Assembly: GCA_035279785.1 (NCBI GenBank)
Contig: DATEHC010000109.1
Span: 1-22,581 of the forward strand
Direction: 5' to 3'
Source of the DNA: 40CM-4-65-16 sp035279785
GTDB lineage: Bacteria > Chloroflexota > Dormibacteria > Dormibacterales > Dormibacteraceae
Length of the DNA: 22,581 bases
A model generated the notes under the pieces. That model was not told the DNA's origin and ran no database searches. It was given only the letters and a program-made list of their open reading frames with translations. The translations under genes were made by a program, and so were the position numbers. Positions 15,254-22,452 of this stretch are shown here, one piece after another. Positions within the stretch are counted from its first letter, which is position 1. Each line of letters starts with the position of its first letter.

Positions 15254-16044
15254 TGGAGGCGACGATCAACGGAGCGCGCATCCACTACGAACGCGCGGGC
15301 GAGGGGCTGCCGGTGGTGTTTCTGCACGCCGGCATTGCGGATTCACGGATGTGGGCGCCGCAGCTCGAGGAATTCGTCAAGCACTTCGACGTGATCTGTC
15401 CAGACACGCGCGGGTTTGGCCGATCGGAGCTTCCGCCCGTCCGCTGGTCGGAGCCCAGCGATCTGCTATCCCTGATGGACCATCTCGCCTTGAAACCCGC
15501 GCACCTGGTCGGATGCTCACTGGGCAGCGCGATCGCCATGGACTTCGCCATCCAGCACGCGGAAAGGCTGTCCAGGCTCGTCGTCGTCGGACCGTCGATC
15601 GGCGGCGCCAATTTCGGCAAGAAGTATCCCGACGTCTTCGCCGCGGTCCGGGCGGCGGACGAATCCGGCGATTTGAATGCGCTCAACCTCGCGGAGATGC
15701 ACCTGTTTCTGGACGGGCCGCGCCGGGCGCAGGGTTATGTGAAAGGCCCGGTGCGCGAGCTGTTCCTGGACATGAACGGCAAGAACCTCGGCGTCGATTT
15801 CACGAAGGCCCCGACTGACGATATGGCGCCACCGGCCATCGAACGTCTCCACGAGATCTCCGCGCCGACGCTCGTCGTGGTTGGAGACGAGGACGTCCCG
15901 CCGGTGTTCGATGCCGTGGAGCTGCTGATGGAAAAGGTCCCGCACGCGCGCAAGGCGGTGATCCACGACGCCGCGCACCTGCCGAACCTCGAGCACCCCG
16001 ACGAGTTCAACCGGATCGTGCTGGAGTTTCTGCTCGAAGGCTGA
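15253..16044 (+). CDS. Alpha/beta hydrolase
   Basis: A 263-aa cytoplasmic alpha/beta-hydrolase of the 3-oxoadipate enol-lactonase/MhpC-like type. The oxyanion H-A-G segment is at 25-27, the nucleophile S89 in G-C-S-L-G-S, the likely acid D214 in G-D-E-D and the histidine H242 in A-A-H-L-P-N. The catalytic triad is complete. The substrate is unknown. It starts with ATG 15253 in TGATG with the menF stop, so translation is coupled. It is not the MenH of this cluster as far as I can judge: the copy at 17812 matches MenH better (H-G-F-T-Q-S and G-Y-S-M-G-G-R). It is followed by two palindromes and the convergent menD gene. Confidence 0.85.
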   Translation: MEATINGARIHYERAGEGLPVVFLHAGIADSRMWAPQLEEFVKHFDVICPDTRGFGRSELPPVRWSEPSDLLSLMDHLALKPAHLVGCSLGSAIAMDFAIQHAERLSRLVVVGPSIGGANFGKKYPDVFAAVRAADESGDLNALNLAEMHLFLDGPRRAQGYVKGPVRELFLDMNGKNLGVDFTKAPTDDMAPPAIERLHEISAPTLVVVGDEDVPPVFDAVELLMEKVPHARKAVIHDAAHLPNLEHPDEFNRIVLEFLLEG

Positions 16045-16047
16045 GCC

Positions 16048-16067
16048 CGGATAGTCGCGACTATCCG
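16048..16067. repeat. Perfect 20-bp palindrome, copy 1
   Basis: CGGATAGTCGCGACTATCCG is its own reverse complement. It lies 3 bp after the hydrolase stop codon and is followed on the plus strand by CGGTTTTCGG. It could act as a terminator for the plus-strand operon or as a protein-binding site; it shares 18 of 20 bases with copy 2. Confidence 0.85.
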
Positions 16068-16089
16068 CGGTTTTCGGGGCTCAAATGTG

Positions 16090-16109
16090 CGGATAGTCCG
16101 GACTATCCG
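16090..16109. repeat. Perfect 20-bp palindrome, copy 2
   Basis: CGGATAGTCCGGACTATCCG is a perfect palindrome, differing from copy 1 only in the two central bases. It lies 8 bp past the menD stop (minus strand), so the pair sits symmetrically between convergent genes. No strong T-run follows on the minus strand. Confidence 0.85.
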
Positions 16110-16117
16110 GCACTCCT

Positions 16118-17797
16118 TCAGCTCTTGAGGGCTGAGGCCGCAGCCTCCCAGCAAAGACGATGGCCGCTCACCGAGTCCTCGCGCTTGAAGCGCACCGCGA
16201 CCATCGTCGGCGTGGGCGCCGCGATCGCGTCCGCAATCGCCGGCTCGAGGCCGGAGCGATCCGAGACGGGGCTGTAGACGAGCCCGTAGAGCCGCGCGAC
16301 CTGCGACAGGTCGAGGCCGAGCGGCGTGGCGAAGATCTCTTCGAAGACATCGTGATGCTCGGCCTGCGGCAGGAAGTTGAAGACTCCGCCGCCGTTGTTG
16401 TCACACACCACGAGCGTCGCCCGGATGCCGTGCCGCTGCAGCGCCCACAGGCCATTCATGTCGTGATAGAGCGAGAGGTCTCCGAGCAGCAAGACCGTGG
16501 GCGCGGGATTGCGACCCGTCGCCACGCCAAGCCCGCTCGAGACAAGGCCATCGATTCCGCTCGCACCGCGGTTGGCAAAAAATCGCTGCTGCGGGCGCGC
16601 GATCGGCCAGAAGCTGTCGGCGGCGCGGATCGGCATGCTCGATCCGACGAACACCTGCCCCGACTCGGGCAGACGTGCGCTCAGCGCGCGCACCACGTGC
16701 CCTTCGTGAACGGGCGTCGAGACCATGGTGGCCGCGATTGCCGCCGACGCCTTCTTGCCCGCCGTCACCCACTTCTCACGCCACGCCGAGCGATCGACCG
16801 GCGTGAGTGCCTCGAGCAAGGGCTGAGGGTCGCAACTGATCACGTTGGTGGCGACGTAGTCCTCGTCGCGCCATGCTCGGTCCGGGTCGATGAGAAACGT
16901 CTGGGCCGCGGCCGCGGCCAGCCATCGGTTCAGAACCCGCGACGTCGGTGTGCCGCCCAGGCGGATCACGAGGTCGGGGCCGTGCTGCAGCGACCAGCCC
17001 GCCCGCAGGAGGGCCTCGTAGGACTCCACCGCGGCGCCTGTCTCGGCCCGTCGCAGCTGCGACGTCGGCTCGGCGAGCACGGGCAAACCGAGGCGGTGCA
17101 GCACCGGAGCCAGGCGTTCGCCGTCACGCATCGACCCCGCGACGACAAGGGGCCGCTGCGAGCGCTGGACGGCCGAAGCAAGCGCCGCAACCTGGGCCTG
17201 GCTGGGCAGCAAGCGGCCGGCGGTCGCGGCCTGGGCTGGTGCGCCCTCGGCGACCGGGATCCGTCCTGGCGGCGAAACGAGCGGCTCGCGGAACGGAAGG
17301 TTGAGGTGCACCGGGCCGGTCGCGGCCTCCGCGACCGCTCGCACGGCAAGGCGACGCCATGCGCGAGCGGCGTTGGGCAGCTCGACGGGCGCGCCTGGAT
17401 CGAAGAACCACACGGGGGCGCTCCCGTACAGGTGCTGCTGGTCGATTGCCTGGTTGGCGCCCACGCCCTGCAGCTCGGGCGGGCGGTCGGCGGTGAGCAC
17501 GATCATCGGCGTCCGCGAGTACGCCGCCTCGACGACGGCGGCGTGGAACTCGGCCGCAGCGGTGCCCGAGGTCGAGACGACGACCGCCGGCTTTCCGGTC
17601 GCCTTGCCGAGGCCGACGGCAAAGAAAGAGCCGCATCGCTCGTCGATGTGGACGAGGACTTTGATGCGCGGATGCCGCTGCAGGGCCATGGCGATCGGCG
17701 CCGAACGCGACCCTGGCGACACGCACGCGTATTCGACGCCCTGCGCGGCAAGCTCGTCGACGAACGTCGCCGCGAACGCTTGAGTAACGTCAGTCAT
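16118..17797 (-). CDS. menD: 2-succinyl-5-enolpyruvyl-6-hydroxy-3-cyclohexene-1-carboxylate synthase
   Basis: A 559-aa thiamine diphosphate enzyme joining 2-oxoglutarate and isochorismate (SEPHCHC synthase), the step after MenF. N-terminal signature: C-V-S-P-G-S-R-S-A-P (25-34), the ThDP-activating E53 in D-E-R, and S-T-S-G-T-A near 74-79, followed by L-T-A-D-R-P-P-E-L. The C-terminal ThDP/Mg motif is G-D-L-S-L-Y-H-D-M-N-G at 439-449 with N467-N468 in D-N-N-G-G-G-V-F. Length and residues are normal. It starts at ATG 17797, only 14 bp from the divergent menH start, so promoters must lie inside one or both coding regions. It converges on the alpha/beta hydrolase, with two palindromes between. 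Confidence 0.96.
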   Translation of the reverse strand: MTDVTQAFAATFVDELAAQGVEYACVSPGSRSAPIAMALQRHPRIKVLVHIDERCGSFFAVGLGKATGKPAVVVSTSGTAAAEFHAAVVEAAYSRTPMIVLTADRPPELQGVGANQAIDQQHLYGSAPVWFFDPGAPVELPNAARAWRRLAVRAVAEAATGPVHLNLPFREPLVSPPGRIPVAEGAPAQAATAGRLLPSQAQVAALASAVQRSQRPLVVAGSMRDGERLAPVLHRLGLPVLAEPTSQLRRAETGAAVESYEALLRAGWSLQHGPDLVIRLGGTPTSRVLNRWLAAAAAQTFLIDPDRAWRDEDYVATNVISCDPQPLLEALTPVDRSAWREKWVTAGKKASAAIAATMVSTPVHEGHVVRALSARLPESGQVFVGSSMPIRAADSFWPIARPQQRFFANRGASGIDGLVSSGLGVATGRNPAPTVLLLGDLSLYHDMNGLWALQRHGIRATLVVCDNNGGGVFNFLPQAEHHDVFEEIFATPLGLDLSQVARLYGLVYSPVSDRSGLEPAIADAIAAPTPTMVAVRFKREDSVSGHRLCWEAAASALKS

Positions 17798-17811
17798 CGT
17801 GGTGTCGAGTC

Positions 17812-18654
17812 GTGATTCTGGAGCGTAAGGACGCCAGGCTGAGCTACTTTGTCGCCGGCGAGGGGCCGCCGGTGACCCTCCTCCATGGCTTCACCCAGAG
17901 CGGCCGGAGCTGGCGCGAGCTCATCTCGCACATGCCCGAGGGCTGGAAATGGATAGTGCCCGACCTGCGCGGTCACGGCCAGACCGTCACCCGCTCGGGC
18001 GCCCCGTGCTCCATGGAGGCGTGCACCGACGACCTCGTCGCGATCTGGGAGGAGCTCGACCTCGGCCGCACCCACCTGGTCGGTTACTCGATGGGTGGCC
18101 GCCTCGCGCTCCACGTCGCCGCCCACAGGCCGGAGCGCTTGCTTTCTCTCCTCACGATCGGCGCTCACGCCGGCCTCGACGAAGACGCCCGCCCGGGACG
18201 AAGGGAGGGCGACGAGGCCCTCGCCCAACGCATCGAGCGGGAAGGTGTCGAACCGTTCGTCGATCACTGGGGATCGCTTCCGCTCTTCGCGGGCATCGAG
18301 CGGCGTGGCGAGGGTTACGTCGCGCAGCTTCGGGCGGAGCGCCTGCAGAACCACGTCGCGGGACTGGCCTGCTCGCTGCGCGGCATGGGCGCGGGCGTGA
18401 TGGAGCCGGTGTGGGAACAGCTCACCCACGTGACAGTGCCGTGCACCTTCGTCGCCGGGCAGCTCGACCACGGATACGTTGCGTCGGCGCGCAGGCTCGC
18501 GGCGGCAGTGCCGAACGGACGGGTGGAGATCGTGCTGAGGGCGGGCCACGCGGTGCACCAGGAGCGACCCGACGCGTTTGCTCGCGTCCTGACGAACCAC
18601 CTGGCCAACCCGCTCGGTCACAGCAACATCGCGAGCGCGAACAAGAGCGCGTAG
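17812..18654 (+). CDS. menH: SHCHC synthase, alpha/beta hydrolase fold
   Basis: A 280-aa alpha/beta-fold enzyme matching MenH, which eliminates pyruvate from SEPHCHC, the product of MenD. Features: L-L-H-G-F-T-Q-S-G-R-S-W (23-34), D-L-R-G-H-G (51-56), the nucleophile S93 in G-Y-S-M-G-G-R, and a late G-H-A-V-H-Q-E-R-P supplying the histidine; an aspartate follows F-V-A-G-Q-L-D. Start is GTG 17812; an alternative GTG at 17802 is out of frame. The divergent position against menD supports the assignment, although other C-C hydrolases share the pattern. Its last 37 bp overlap the convergent menA gene, so the last dozen codons are shared antisense. Confidence 0.88.
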   Translation: MILERKDARLSYFVAGEGPPVTLLHGFTQSGRSWRELISHMPEGWKWIVPDLRGHGQTVTRSGAPCSMEACTDDLVAIWEELDLGRTHLVGYSMGGRLALHVAAHRPERLLSLLTIGAHAGLDEDARPGRREGDEALAQRIEREGVEPFVDHWGSLPLFAGIERRGEGYVAQLRAERLQNHVAGLACSLRGMGAGVMEPVWEQLTHVTVPCTFVAGQLDHGYVASARRLAAAVPNGRVEIVLRAGHAVHQERPDAFARVLTNHLANPLGHSNIASANKSA

Positions 18655-19403
18655 AGGAGCTCCGCCGCGGCCATGAGCTTCAGCGCGCCCACGAGCTGGG
18701 GTGGTGACACGCTCACCCAGGCGATGCGCAGCGCGGCCGTGGCCGGCAGGAGCGCCAGCAGCGCGGGCCACGCGCCGACCACGATCGCCAGCGCGAAAGC
18801 GCCGGCGACAAGCGCGCTGAGAAGCACGCGTGTCCAGGCGCGACCGATGCGCGTCGCGAGCGTTCGCTTTCCCGCAGCCGCGTCGGTGTCGATGTCGCGC
18901 AGGTTGTTGAGCACGAGGATCGCCGTCGCGATAAATCCCAGCGCGCACGCGATGAGCACGGCGAGCAAGGAGACCCGACCGGTCTCGACGTAAACCGTCC
19001 CCGTGGTTGCTACCAGGCCGAAGAACACGAAGACGAAAACTTCGCCGAGGCCGAGGTAGCCGTAGGGACGCGGCCCGCCTGTGTAGAGCCAGCCCGCGAG
19101 CAGACACGCGGCCCCGACGACGAGCAATCGCACGTCGACGATCAGGCTGAGGATCAAACCCGCCGCGCCCGCGAGGCCAAACGCGGCGAACGCCGCGAAG
19201 CGCACTTGCTCCGGCTTCACGATTCCCGACGACGCCGCGCGAACCGGTCCAACCCGAACCGCGTCGGCGCCGCGGACGAAGTCGGAGTAGTCGTTGGCGA
19301 AGTTCACGCCGAGCTGCATCGCGACACCGACGACGAGCGCTGCGATACCCGGACCGATCCTCGCGCCGCCCTCGTGAACTGCGATCGCCGTGCCCGCGAG
19401 CAC
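18618..19403 (-). CDS. menA: 1,4-dihydroxy-2-naphthoate prenyltransferase (start unresolved)
   Basis: Integral membrane UbiA-type enzyme that attaches a polyprenyl chain to dihydroxynaphthoate, giving demethylmenaquinone. Counting from GTG 19403 (261 aa), the first Asp motif is N37-D-Y-S-D41 and the second N-N-L-R-D-I-D-T-D at 166-174, with A-G-K-R-T-L-A after it; about eight hydrophobic helices are visible. The 19403 start is almost certainly too short: the frame continues upstream to 19454 as V-W-W-S-A-V-R-P-A-T-L-A-A-S-V-S-P, the usual MenA N-terminus, yet holds no ATG, GTG or TTG there or further into menB. The gene ends inside the convergent menH (37-bp overlap) and follows menB on the same strand. 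Identity is sure; the start is not. Confidence 0.9.
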   Translation of the reverse strand: MLAGTAIAVHEGGARIGPGIAALVVGVAMQLGVNFANDYSDFVRGADAVRVGPVRAASSGIVKPEQVRFAAFAAFGLAGAAGLILSLIVDVRLLVVGAACLLAGWLYTGGPRPYGYLGLGEVFVFVFFGLVATTGTVYVETGRVSLLAVLIACALGFIATAILVLNNLRDIDTDAAAGKRTLATRIGRAWTRVLLSALVAGAFALAIVVGAWPALLALLPATAALRIAWVSVSPPQLVGALKLMAAAELLYALLFALAMLL

Positions 19404-19464
19404 GGGAGAGACCGAAGCCGCGAGCGTCGCCGGCCGGACGGCCGACCACCAAACGCGCCGGGCG

Positions 19465-20292
19465 CTAGGGGCGCTTTGGGAACTTGGCGAAGTTGGGTTT
19501 GCGTTTCTGGACGTAAGCGTCGCGGCCTTCCTGCGCCTCTTCGCTGAGGTAGTAGAGCAGCGTCGCGTCGCCGGCGAGCTGCTGGATCCCGGCGAGACCG
19601 TCGTCGGCGGCGTTCATGCCGGCCTTGATCATGCGCAGCGCCAGCGGGCTCAGCTCGAGCATCTTCCGGCACCACGCGACCGTCTCGTTCTCGAGGTCCG
19701 CGAGCGGAACCACCTTGTTGACCAGGCCCATGTCGAGGGCCTGCTGGGCGTCGTACTGCTCGCAGAGGAACCAGATCTCGCGCGCCTTCTTCTGGCCGAC
19801 GCTGCGCGCGAGCAGGCCCGACCCGTAGCCGCCGTCGAAGCTGCCCACGCGCGGTCCCGTCTGCCCAAAACGCGCGTTGTCCGCGGCGATGGTCAGGTCG
19901 CAGACAACGTGAAGGACGTGGCCGCCGCCGATCGCGTAGCCCGCGACCATGGCGATGACCGGCTTCGGCAGCCGGCGAATCTGAACCTGGACGTCGAGGA
20001 TGTTCAGCCGGCCGATGCCCTTCGGGTCGACGTACCCGTCGTCGCCGCGCACGCGCTGGTCGCCGCCGGAGCAAAAGGCCTCTGTTCCCGCGCCGGTCAG
20101 GATGACGACGCCGACCTTCGGATCATCACGTGCGACCTCGAAGGCACGGCCCATCTCGAAGACCGTCGTCGGCCGGAACGCGTTGCGCACCTCGGGCCGG
20201 TTGATGGTGATCTTGGCGATTCCGTCCCAGGTTTCGTAGATGAGGTCCTGGTATTCGCCCGATCGTACCCAACCGTTCAAGTCATCACTCAT
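19465..20292 (-). CDS. menB: 1,4-dihydroxy-2-naphthoyl-CoA synthase
   Basis: A 275-aa crotonase-fold enzyme that cyclises o-succinylbenzoyl-CoA. Characteristic segments: S-G-G-D-Q-R-V-R-G at 75-83, Q-I-R-R-L-P-K-P-V-I-A-M-V-A-G-Y-A-I-G-G-G around 104-124, D153 in V-G-S-F-D-G-G-Y-G, and a C-terminus ending K-F-P-K-R-P, as in full-length homologues. Q-T-G-P with G146 marks the type I, bicarbonate-dependent class; type II enzymes carry aspartate there. Start is ATG 20292, 26 nt after the MocA-like gene on the same strand, with no clear Shine-Dalgarno. It lies immediately upstream of menA. The substrate-supplying menC and menE genes are not in the window. Confidence 0.97.
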   Translation of the reverse strand: MSDDLNGWVRSGEYQDLIYETWDGIAKITINRPEVRNAFRPTTVFEMGRAFEVARDDPKVGVVILTGAGTEAFCSGGDQRVRGDDGYVDPKGIGRLNILDVQVQIRRLPKPVIAMVAGYAIGGGHVLHVVCDLTIAADNARFGQTGPRVGSFDGGYGSGLLARSVGQKKAREIWFLCEQYDAQQALDMGLVNKVVPLADLENETVAWCRKMLELSPLALRMIKAGMNAADDGLAGIQQLAGDATLLYYLSEEAQEGRDAYVQKRKPNFAKFPKRP

Positions 20293-20318
20293 AGAGCGAT
20301 CACTTGAAAAATGCTACG

Positions 20319-21260
20319 TCAAGCTCGCTGGCGAGGTCGCTTCCTGGGGAACAGCCGGACGATCTTGGCGTAGTCGTCGGGCGTGTCGATGTCGTCGGCG
20401 CGGCCGGGCGCCGGCACGATGTCGACCAGCTCAGGCCGGCCTTGCAGCACCTGGCGTGCGCCCGCGTCGCCCTTCAGTGCGAGCAGCTGCGGCCACATCT
20501 CGCGCGAGAGAACGACGGGCGGCGCCCACCCGTCCTCGCCCTGCGACACGGCCACCGCGGGCCGCGAGCCCTCACGCCGCCACGCGCGAAGCAGCGTCGC
20601 AACCGTTCGCGATCCGACGAGCGGCTGGTCGCCGAGCAGGACCATCGCGCCTTCGATCTCGGGCCGAAGCGCCTTGATTCCCGCGCGCAACGAAGAGGCC
20701 ATGCCGGTCGCGGCCTTGTTGTTGAAGACAACCTCGGCGCGACCGTCGACCGCGCGTCGCACGTCGTCCTCGCCGTAAACGACGAGGGTCTGATGGCAGC
20801 CGCCCTCGGACGCCGCTTCGAGCACGTGGCGCACCATCGGCACTCCGTCGATGTCGAGGAGCAGCTTCTGCGAGCCTGGCATGCGGGAGCTCTGGCCGGC
20901 CGCGAGGACGATGCCGCCCACTGGCAGGAGAGCTGCCGCGAGTCGCTCGAACGGCGGTCGCGTGGAGCGTATCCACTCGACCTCGATGCCGGCGCGAATC
21001 GCAACCTCGGCGAACTGGCGAAGTTTGGCGCTGTCGCCGTCGACGAGCAGCAGACGCCGACCCTTGAGCGTGCCGAGGTCTGGAACTTCGTCCGGCAGAC
21101 CGACGATCGCCACCGACCGGCAGTCGTCGCGCGAAGCGAGATGCTGCAGGGCGGCGTCGAGGTCTTTGCCACGGACGACCATCGAGTGCGGGCCCTCAGG
21201 CTCGCGGTAGGTGCGGCCGCGGACCGGAAGGTCGAGATCCCCCATGACGAACACCGACAT
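20319..21260 (-). CDS. MocA/MobA-like nucleotidyltransferase with extra N-terminal domain
   Basis: A 313-aa protein. Residues 115-300 form a nucleotidyltransferase of the molybdenum cofactor cytidylyl/guanylyltransferase type: L-A-A-G-Q-S-S-R-M (119-127) with K132-L-L, G-M-A-S-S-L-R-A-G (186-194), L-L-G-D-Q-P-L-V (208-215), the P-P-V-V-L-S segment, G-D-A-G-A-R (264-269) and D-I-D-T-P-D-D-Y (290-297). The first ~112 residues are a separate region I do not recognise, with two strand-helix units around V-A-I-V-G-L-P and L-L-L-V-D-G-D. No molybdoenzyme is in the window, so the acceptor is open. I use ATG 21260; the frame is open further upstream but that stretch overlaps the divergent nfo gene. 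It precedes menB by 26 nt and may share its transcript. Confidence 0.8.
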   Translation of the reverse strand: MSVFVMGDLDLPVRGRTYREPEGPHSMVVRGKDLDAALQHLASRDDCRSVAIVGLPDEVPDLGTLKGRRLLLVDGDSAKLRQFAEVAIRAGIEVEWIRSTRPPFERLAAALLPVGGIVLAAGQSSRMPGSQKLLLDIDGVPMVRHVLEAASEGGCHQTLVVYGEDDVRRAVDGRAEVVFNNKAATGMASSLRAGIKALRPEIEGAMVLLGDQPLVGSRTVATLLRAWRREGSRPAVAVSQGEDGWAPPVVLSREMWPQLLALKGDAGARQVLQGRPELVDIVPAPGRADDIDTPDDYAKIVRLFPRKRPRQRA

Positions 21261-21305
21261 AGGCGGTCCAGCATGCCAGATGCGACCCGAATTACCCTCT
21301 CCTGA

Positions 21306-22151
21306 ATGCCGATTCTTGGCGCTCACGTCGACTCCTCCGGCGGACTCCACCTTGCGTACGAGCGCGCCAAAGCCATGGGTGCGGAAGCCATTCAGGTCCA
21401 CCCTACGCCGCCGGGCTTCTGGGGATCGCCCAAGCTCGACGAGAACCGCATCGCGACCTTCAAGGAGGCGCAGGCGAAATTCGGGAGGCCGCCCTTCTAC
21501 TTTCACGCGGTCTATCTCATCAACCTCGCGGGCGACGACCCGACGTTGCGCCAGCGCTCCGAGAGCACGCTGGCGGGTTACCTCAAGGCCGCCGACGATC
21601 TCGGCGTGGACGGAGTGATCTTCCACACGGGCTCACACAAGGGCGCGGGCTTCGAGGCGCGCCTTCCCTCCATCACCGAGCACCTCCGCAAGGTGCTGGA
21701 GAGGGCCGAACCGAAATCGGCGCGACTGCTGATCGAGAACAACGCTGGTCTCGGCGGATGCGTCGGCGCGCGTTTCGAAGAGATCGCGCAGATGCTGGCG
21801 GCGCTGGACAACGACCAACGTGTCGCCGTGTGCTTCGACACGTGCCACGCCTTCGCCTCCGGCTACGACGAGCGCGACGTCACCCACGTGAAGAAGACCA
21901 TCGACGAGCTCGACCGCGTCATCGGGTTGAAGCGCGTCGACGTGATCCACTGCAACGACTCCGTGACGGGCCTTGGCTCGAACCGTGACCGTCATGCCAA
22001 CATCGGCGACGGTCAGATCGGCGAGGAGGGGTTCAAGGCGCTCCTGCACGAGCCCCGCCTGGCGAAGAAGCCCTTCATCCTCGAGGTGCCCGGCGCGGGT
22101 GGCGGTCCCGACGCCGAGCAGGTATCCGTCCTGAAGAGGCTCGCGGCCTAG
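21306..22151 (+). CDS. nfo: Endonuclease IV (AP endonuclease)
   Basis: A 281-aa TIM-barrel, three-zinc AP endonuclease that cuts 5' to abasic sites in base excision repair. All nine metal ligands line up with the E. coli enzyme: H67, H107, E144 (L-I-E-N-N), D178 and H181 (F-D-T-C-H), H215 (H-C-N-D-S), D228 and H230 (D-R-H-A-N-I-G-D-G) and E260 (L-E-V-P-G). Length is that of the family. Start is ATG 21306; no Shine-Dalgarno is evident in the 45-bp gap to the divergent MocA-like gene. Its TAG abuts the stop of the convergent small gene (TAGCTA at 22149-22154). Confidence 0.97.
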   Translation: MPILGAHVDSSGGLHLAYERAKAMGAEAIQVHPTPPGFWGSPKLDENRIATFKEAQAKFGRPPFYFHAVYLINLAGDDPTLRQRSESTLAGYLKAADDLGVDGVIFHTGSHKGAGFEARLPSITEHLRKVLERAEPKSARLLIENNAGLGGCVGARFEEIAQMLAALDNDQRVAVCFDTCHAFASGYDERDVTHVKKTIDELDRVIGLKRVDVIHCNDSVTGLGSNRDRHANIGDGQIGEEGFKALLHEPRLAKKPFILEVPGAGGGPDAEQVSVLKRLAA

Positions 22152-22373
22152 CTACGCGACCCGGGTGATGCCGTCGGACTTCCTGTCGACGACACGCAAG
22201 GCCGCGCGGCGCGGAGCACGGCGCGTCGCAAGGCCGGCCAGCAGCCACGCTCGCCGCGCAAAGTGCATCAGCCACGGCAGCGCGTCGCGAGCGATCAGGC
22301 GGCTCGTCTCCGCCTCGCGCTGCAGGTCCTTCAGCCGCTGCCACATGACGTCTTCGTTCGCGTACGGGTTCAT
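22152..22373 (-). CDS. Small hypothetical protein, 73 aa
   Basis: A short basic protein: N-P-Y-A-N-E-D-V-M-W at the start, an amphipathic helix R-L-K-D-L-Q-R-E-A-E, a moderately hydrophobic middle (L-P-W-L-M-H-F-A-R-R-A-W-L-L-A-G-L) and an Arg-rich tail. No family recognised with certainty. The ATG at 22373 is directly preceded by AGGAG, too close for a normal ribosome site, so the next in-frame ATG (Met10) is an alternative. A good TATAAT (22409-22404, minus strand) lies about 30 nt upstream, which supports expression. It converges end-to-end with nfo and diverges from the ABATE gene. Confidence 0.6.
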   Translation of the reverse strand: MNPYANEDVMWQRLKDLQREAETSRLIARDALPWLMHFARRAWLLAGLATRRAPRRAALRVVDRKSDGITRVA

Positions 22374-22403
22374 CTCCTAACCATCTATGTCCTTATGAGA
22401 GTT

Positions 22404-22409
22404 ATTATA
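22404..22409 (-). promoter_or_regulatory. Candidate -10 for the small hypothetical gene
   Basis: On the minus strand 22409-22404 reads TATAAT, within an AT-rich intergenic stretch (22380-22452) that stands out against the GC-rich surroundings. Transcription would begin about 25 nt before the ATG at 22373. No clear -35 is seen. Confidence 0.4.
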
Positions 22410-22438
22410 ACCACTGTTCAGGGTTAAGAGGTTGTGAG

Positions 22439-22444
22439 TAGACT
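22439..22444 (+). promoter_or_regulatory. Candidate -10 for a leaderless ABATE-gene transcript
   Basis: TAGACT ends 8 nt before the ATG at 22453, the same spacing found before merR and the kinase gene. There is no purine-rich ribosome site in between. A weak TTCAGG at 22417-22422 could be a -35 with a 16-bp spacer. Confidence 0.4.
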
Positions 22445-22452
22445 GATTTTCG

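Noticed and set aside
16160..17815. 551-codon plus-strand frame opposite menD
   Set aside because: Translation shows no motif, while the opposite strand encodes complete MenD with all ThDP residues.
17794..19452. Long minus-strand frame starting with TTG at 19452 as a possible menA start
   Set aside because: It is in a different frame from the MenA motifs and reads Arg-rich sequence; it cannot give the conserved N-terminus.
19474..19480. -1 slippery heptamer C-CCA-AAG near the end of menB
   Set aside because: The motif is real, but a -1 shift enters the other wrong frame, not menA; only a +1 shift would reach it.
21261..21626. N-terminal extension of the MocA-like gene into nfo
   Set aside because: The stretch is antisense to the conserved start of endonuclease IV and shows no protein features.
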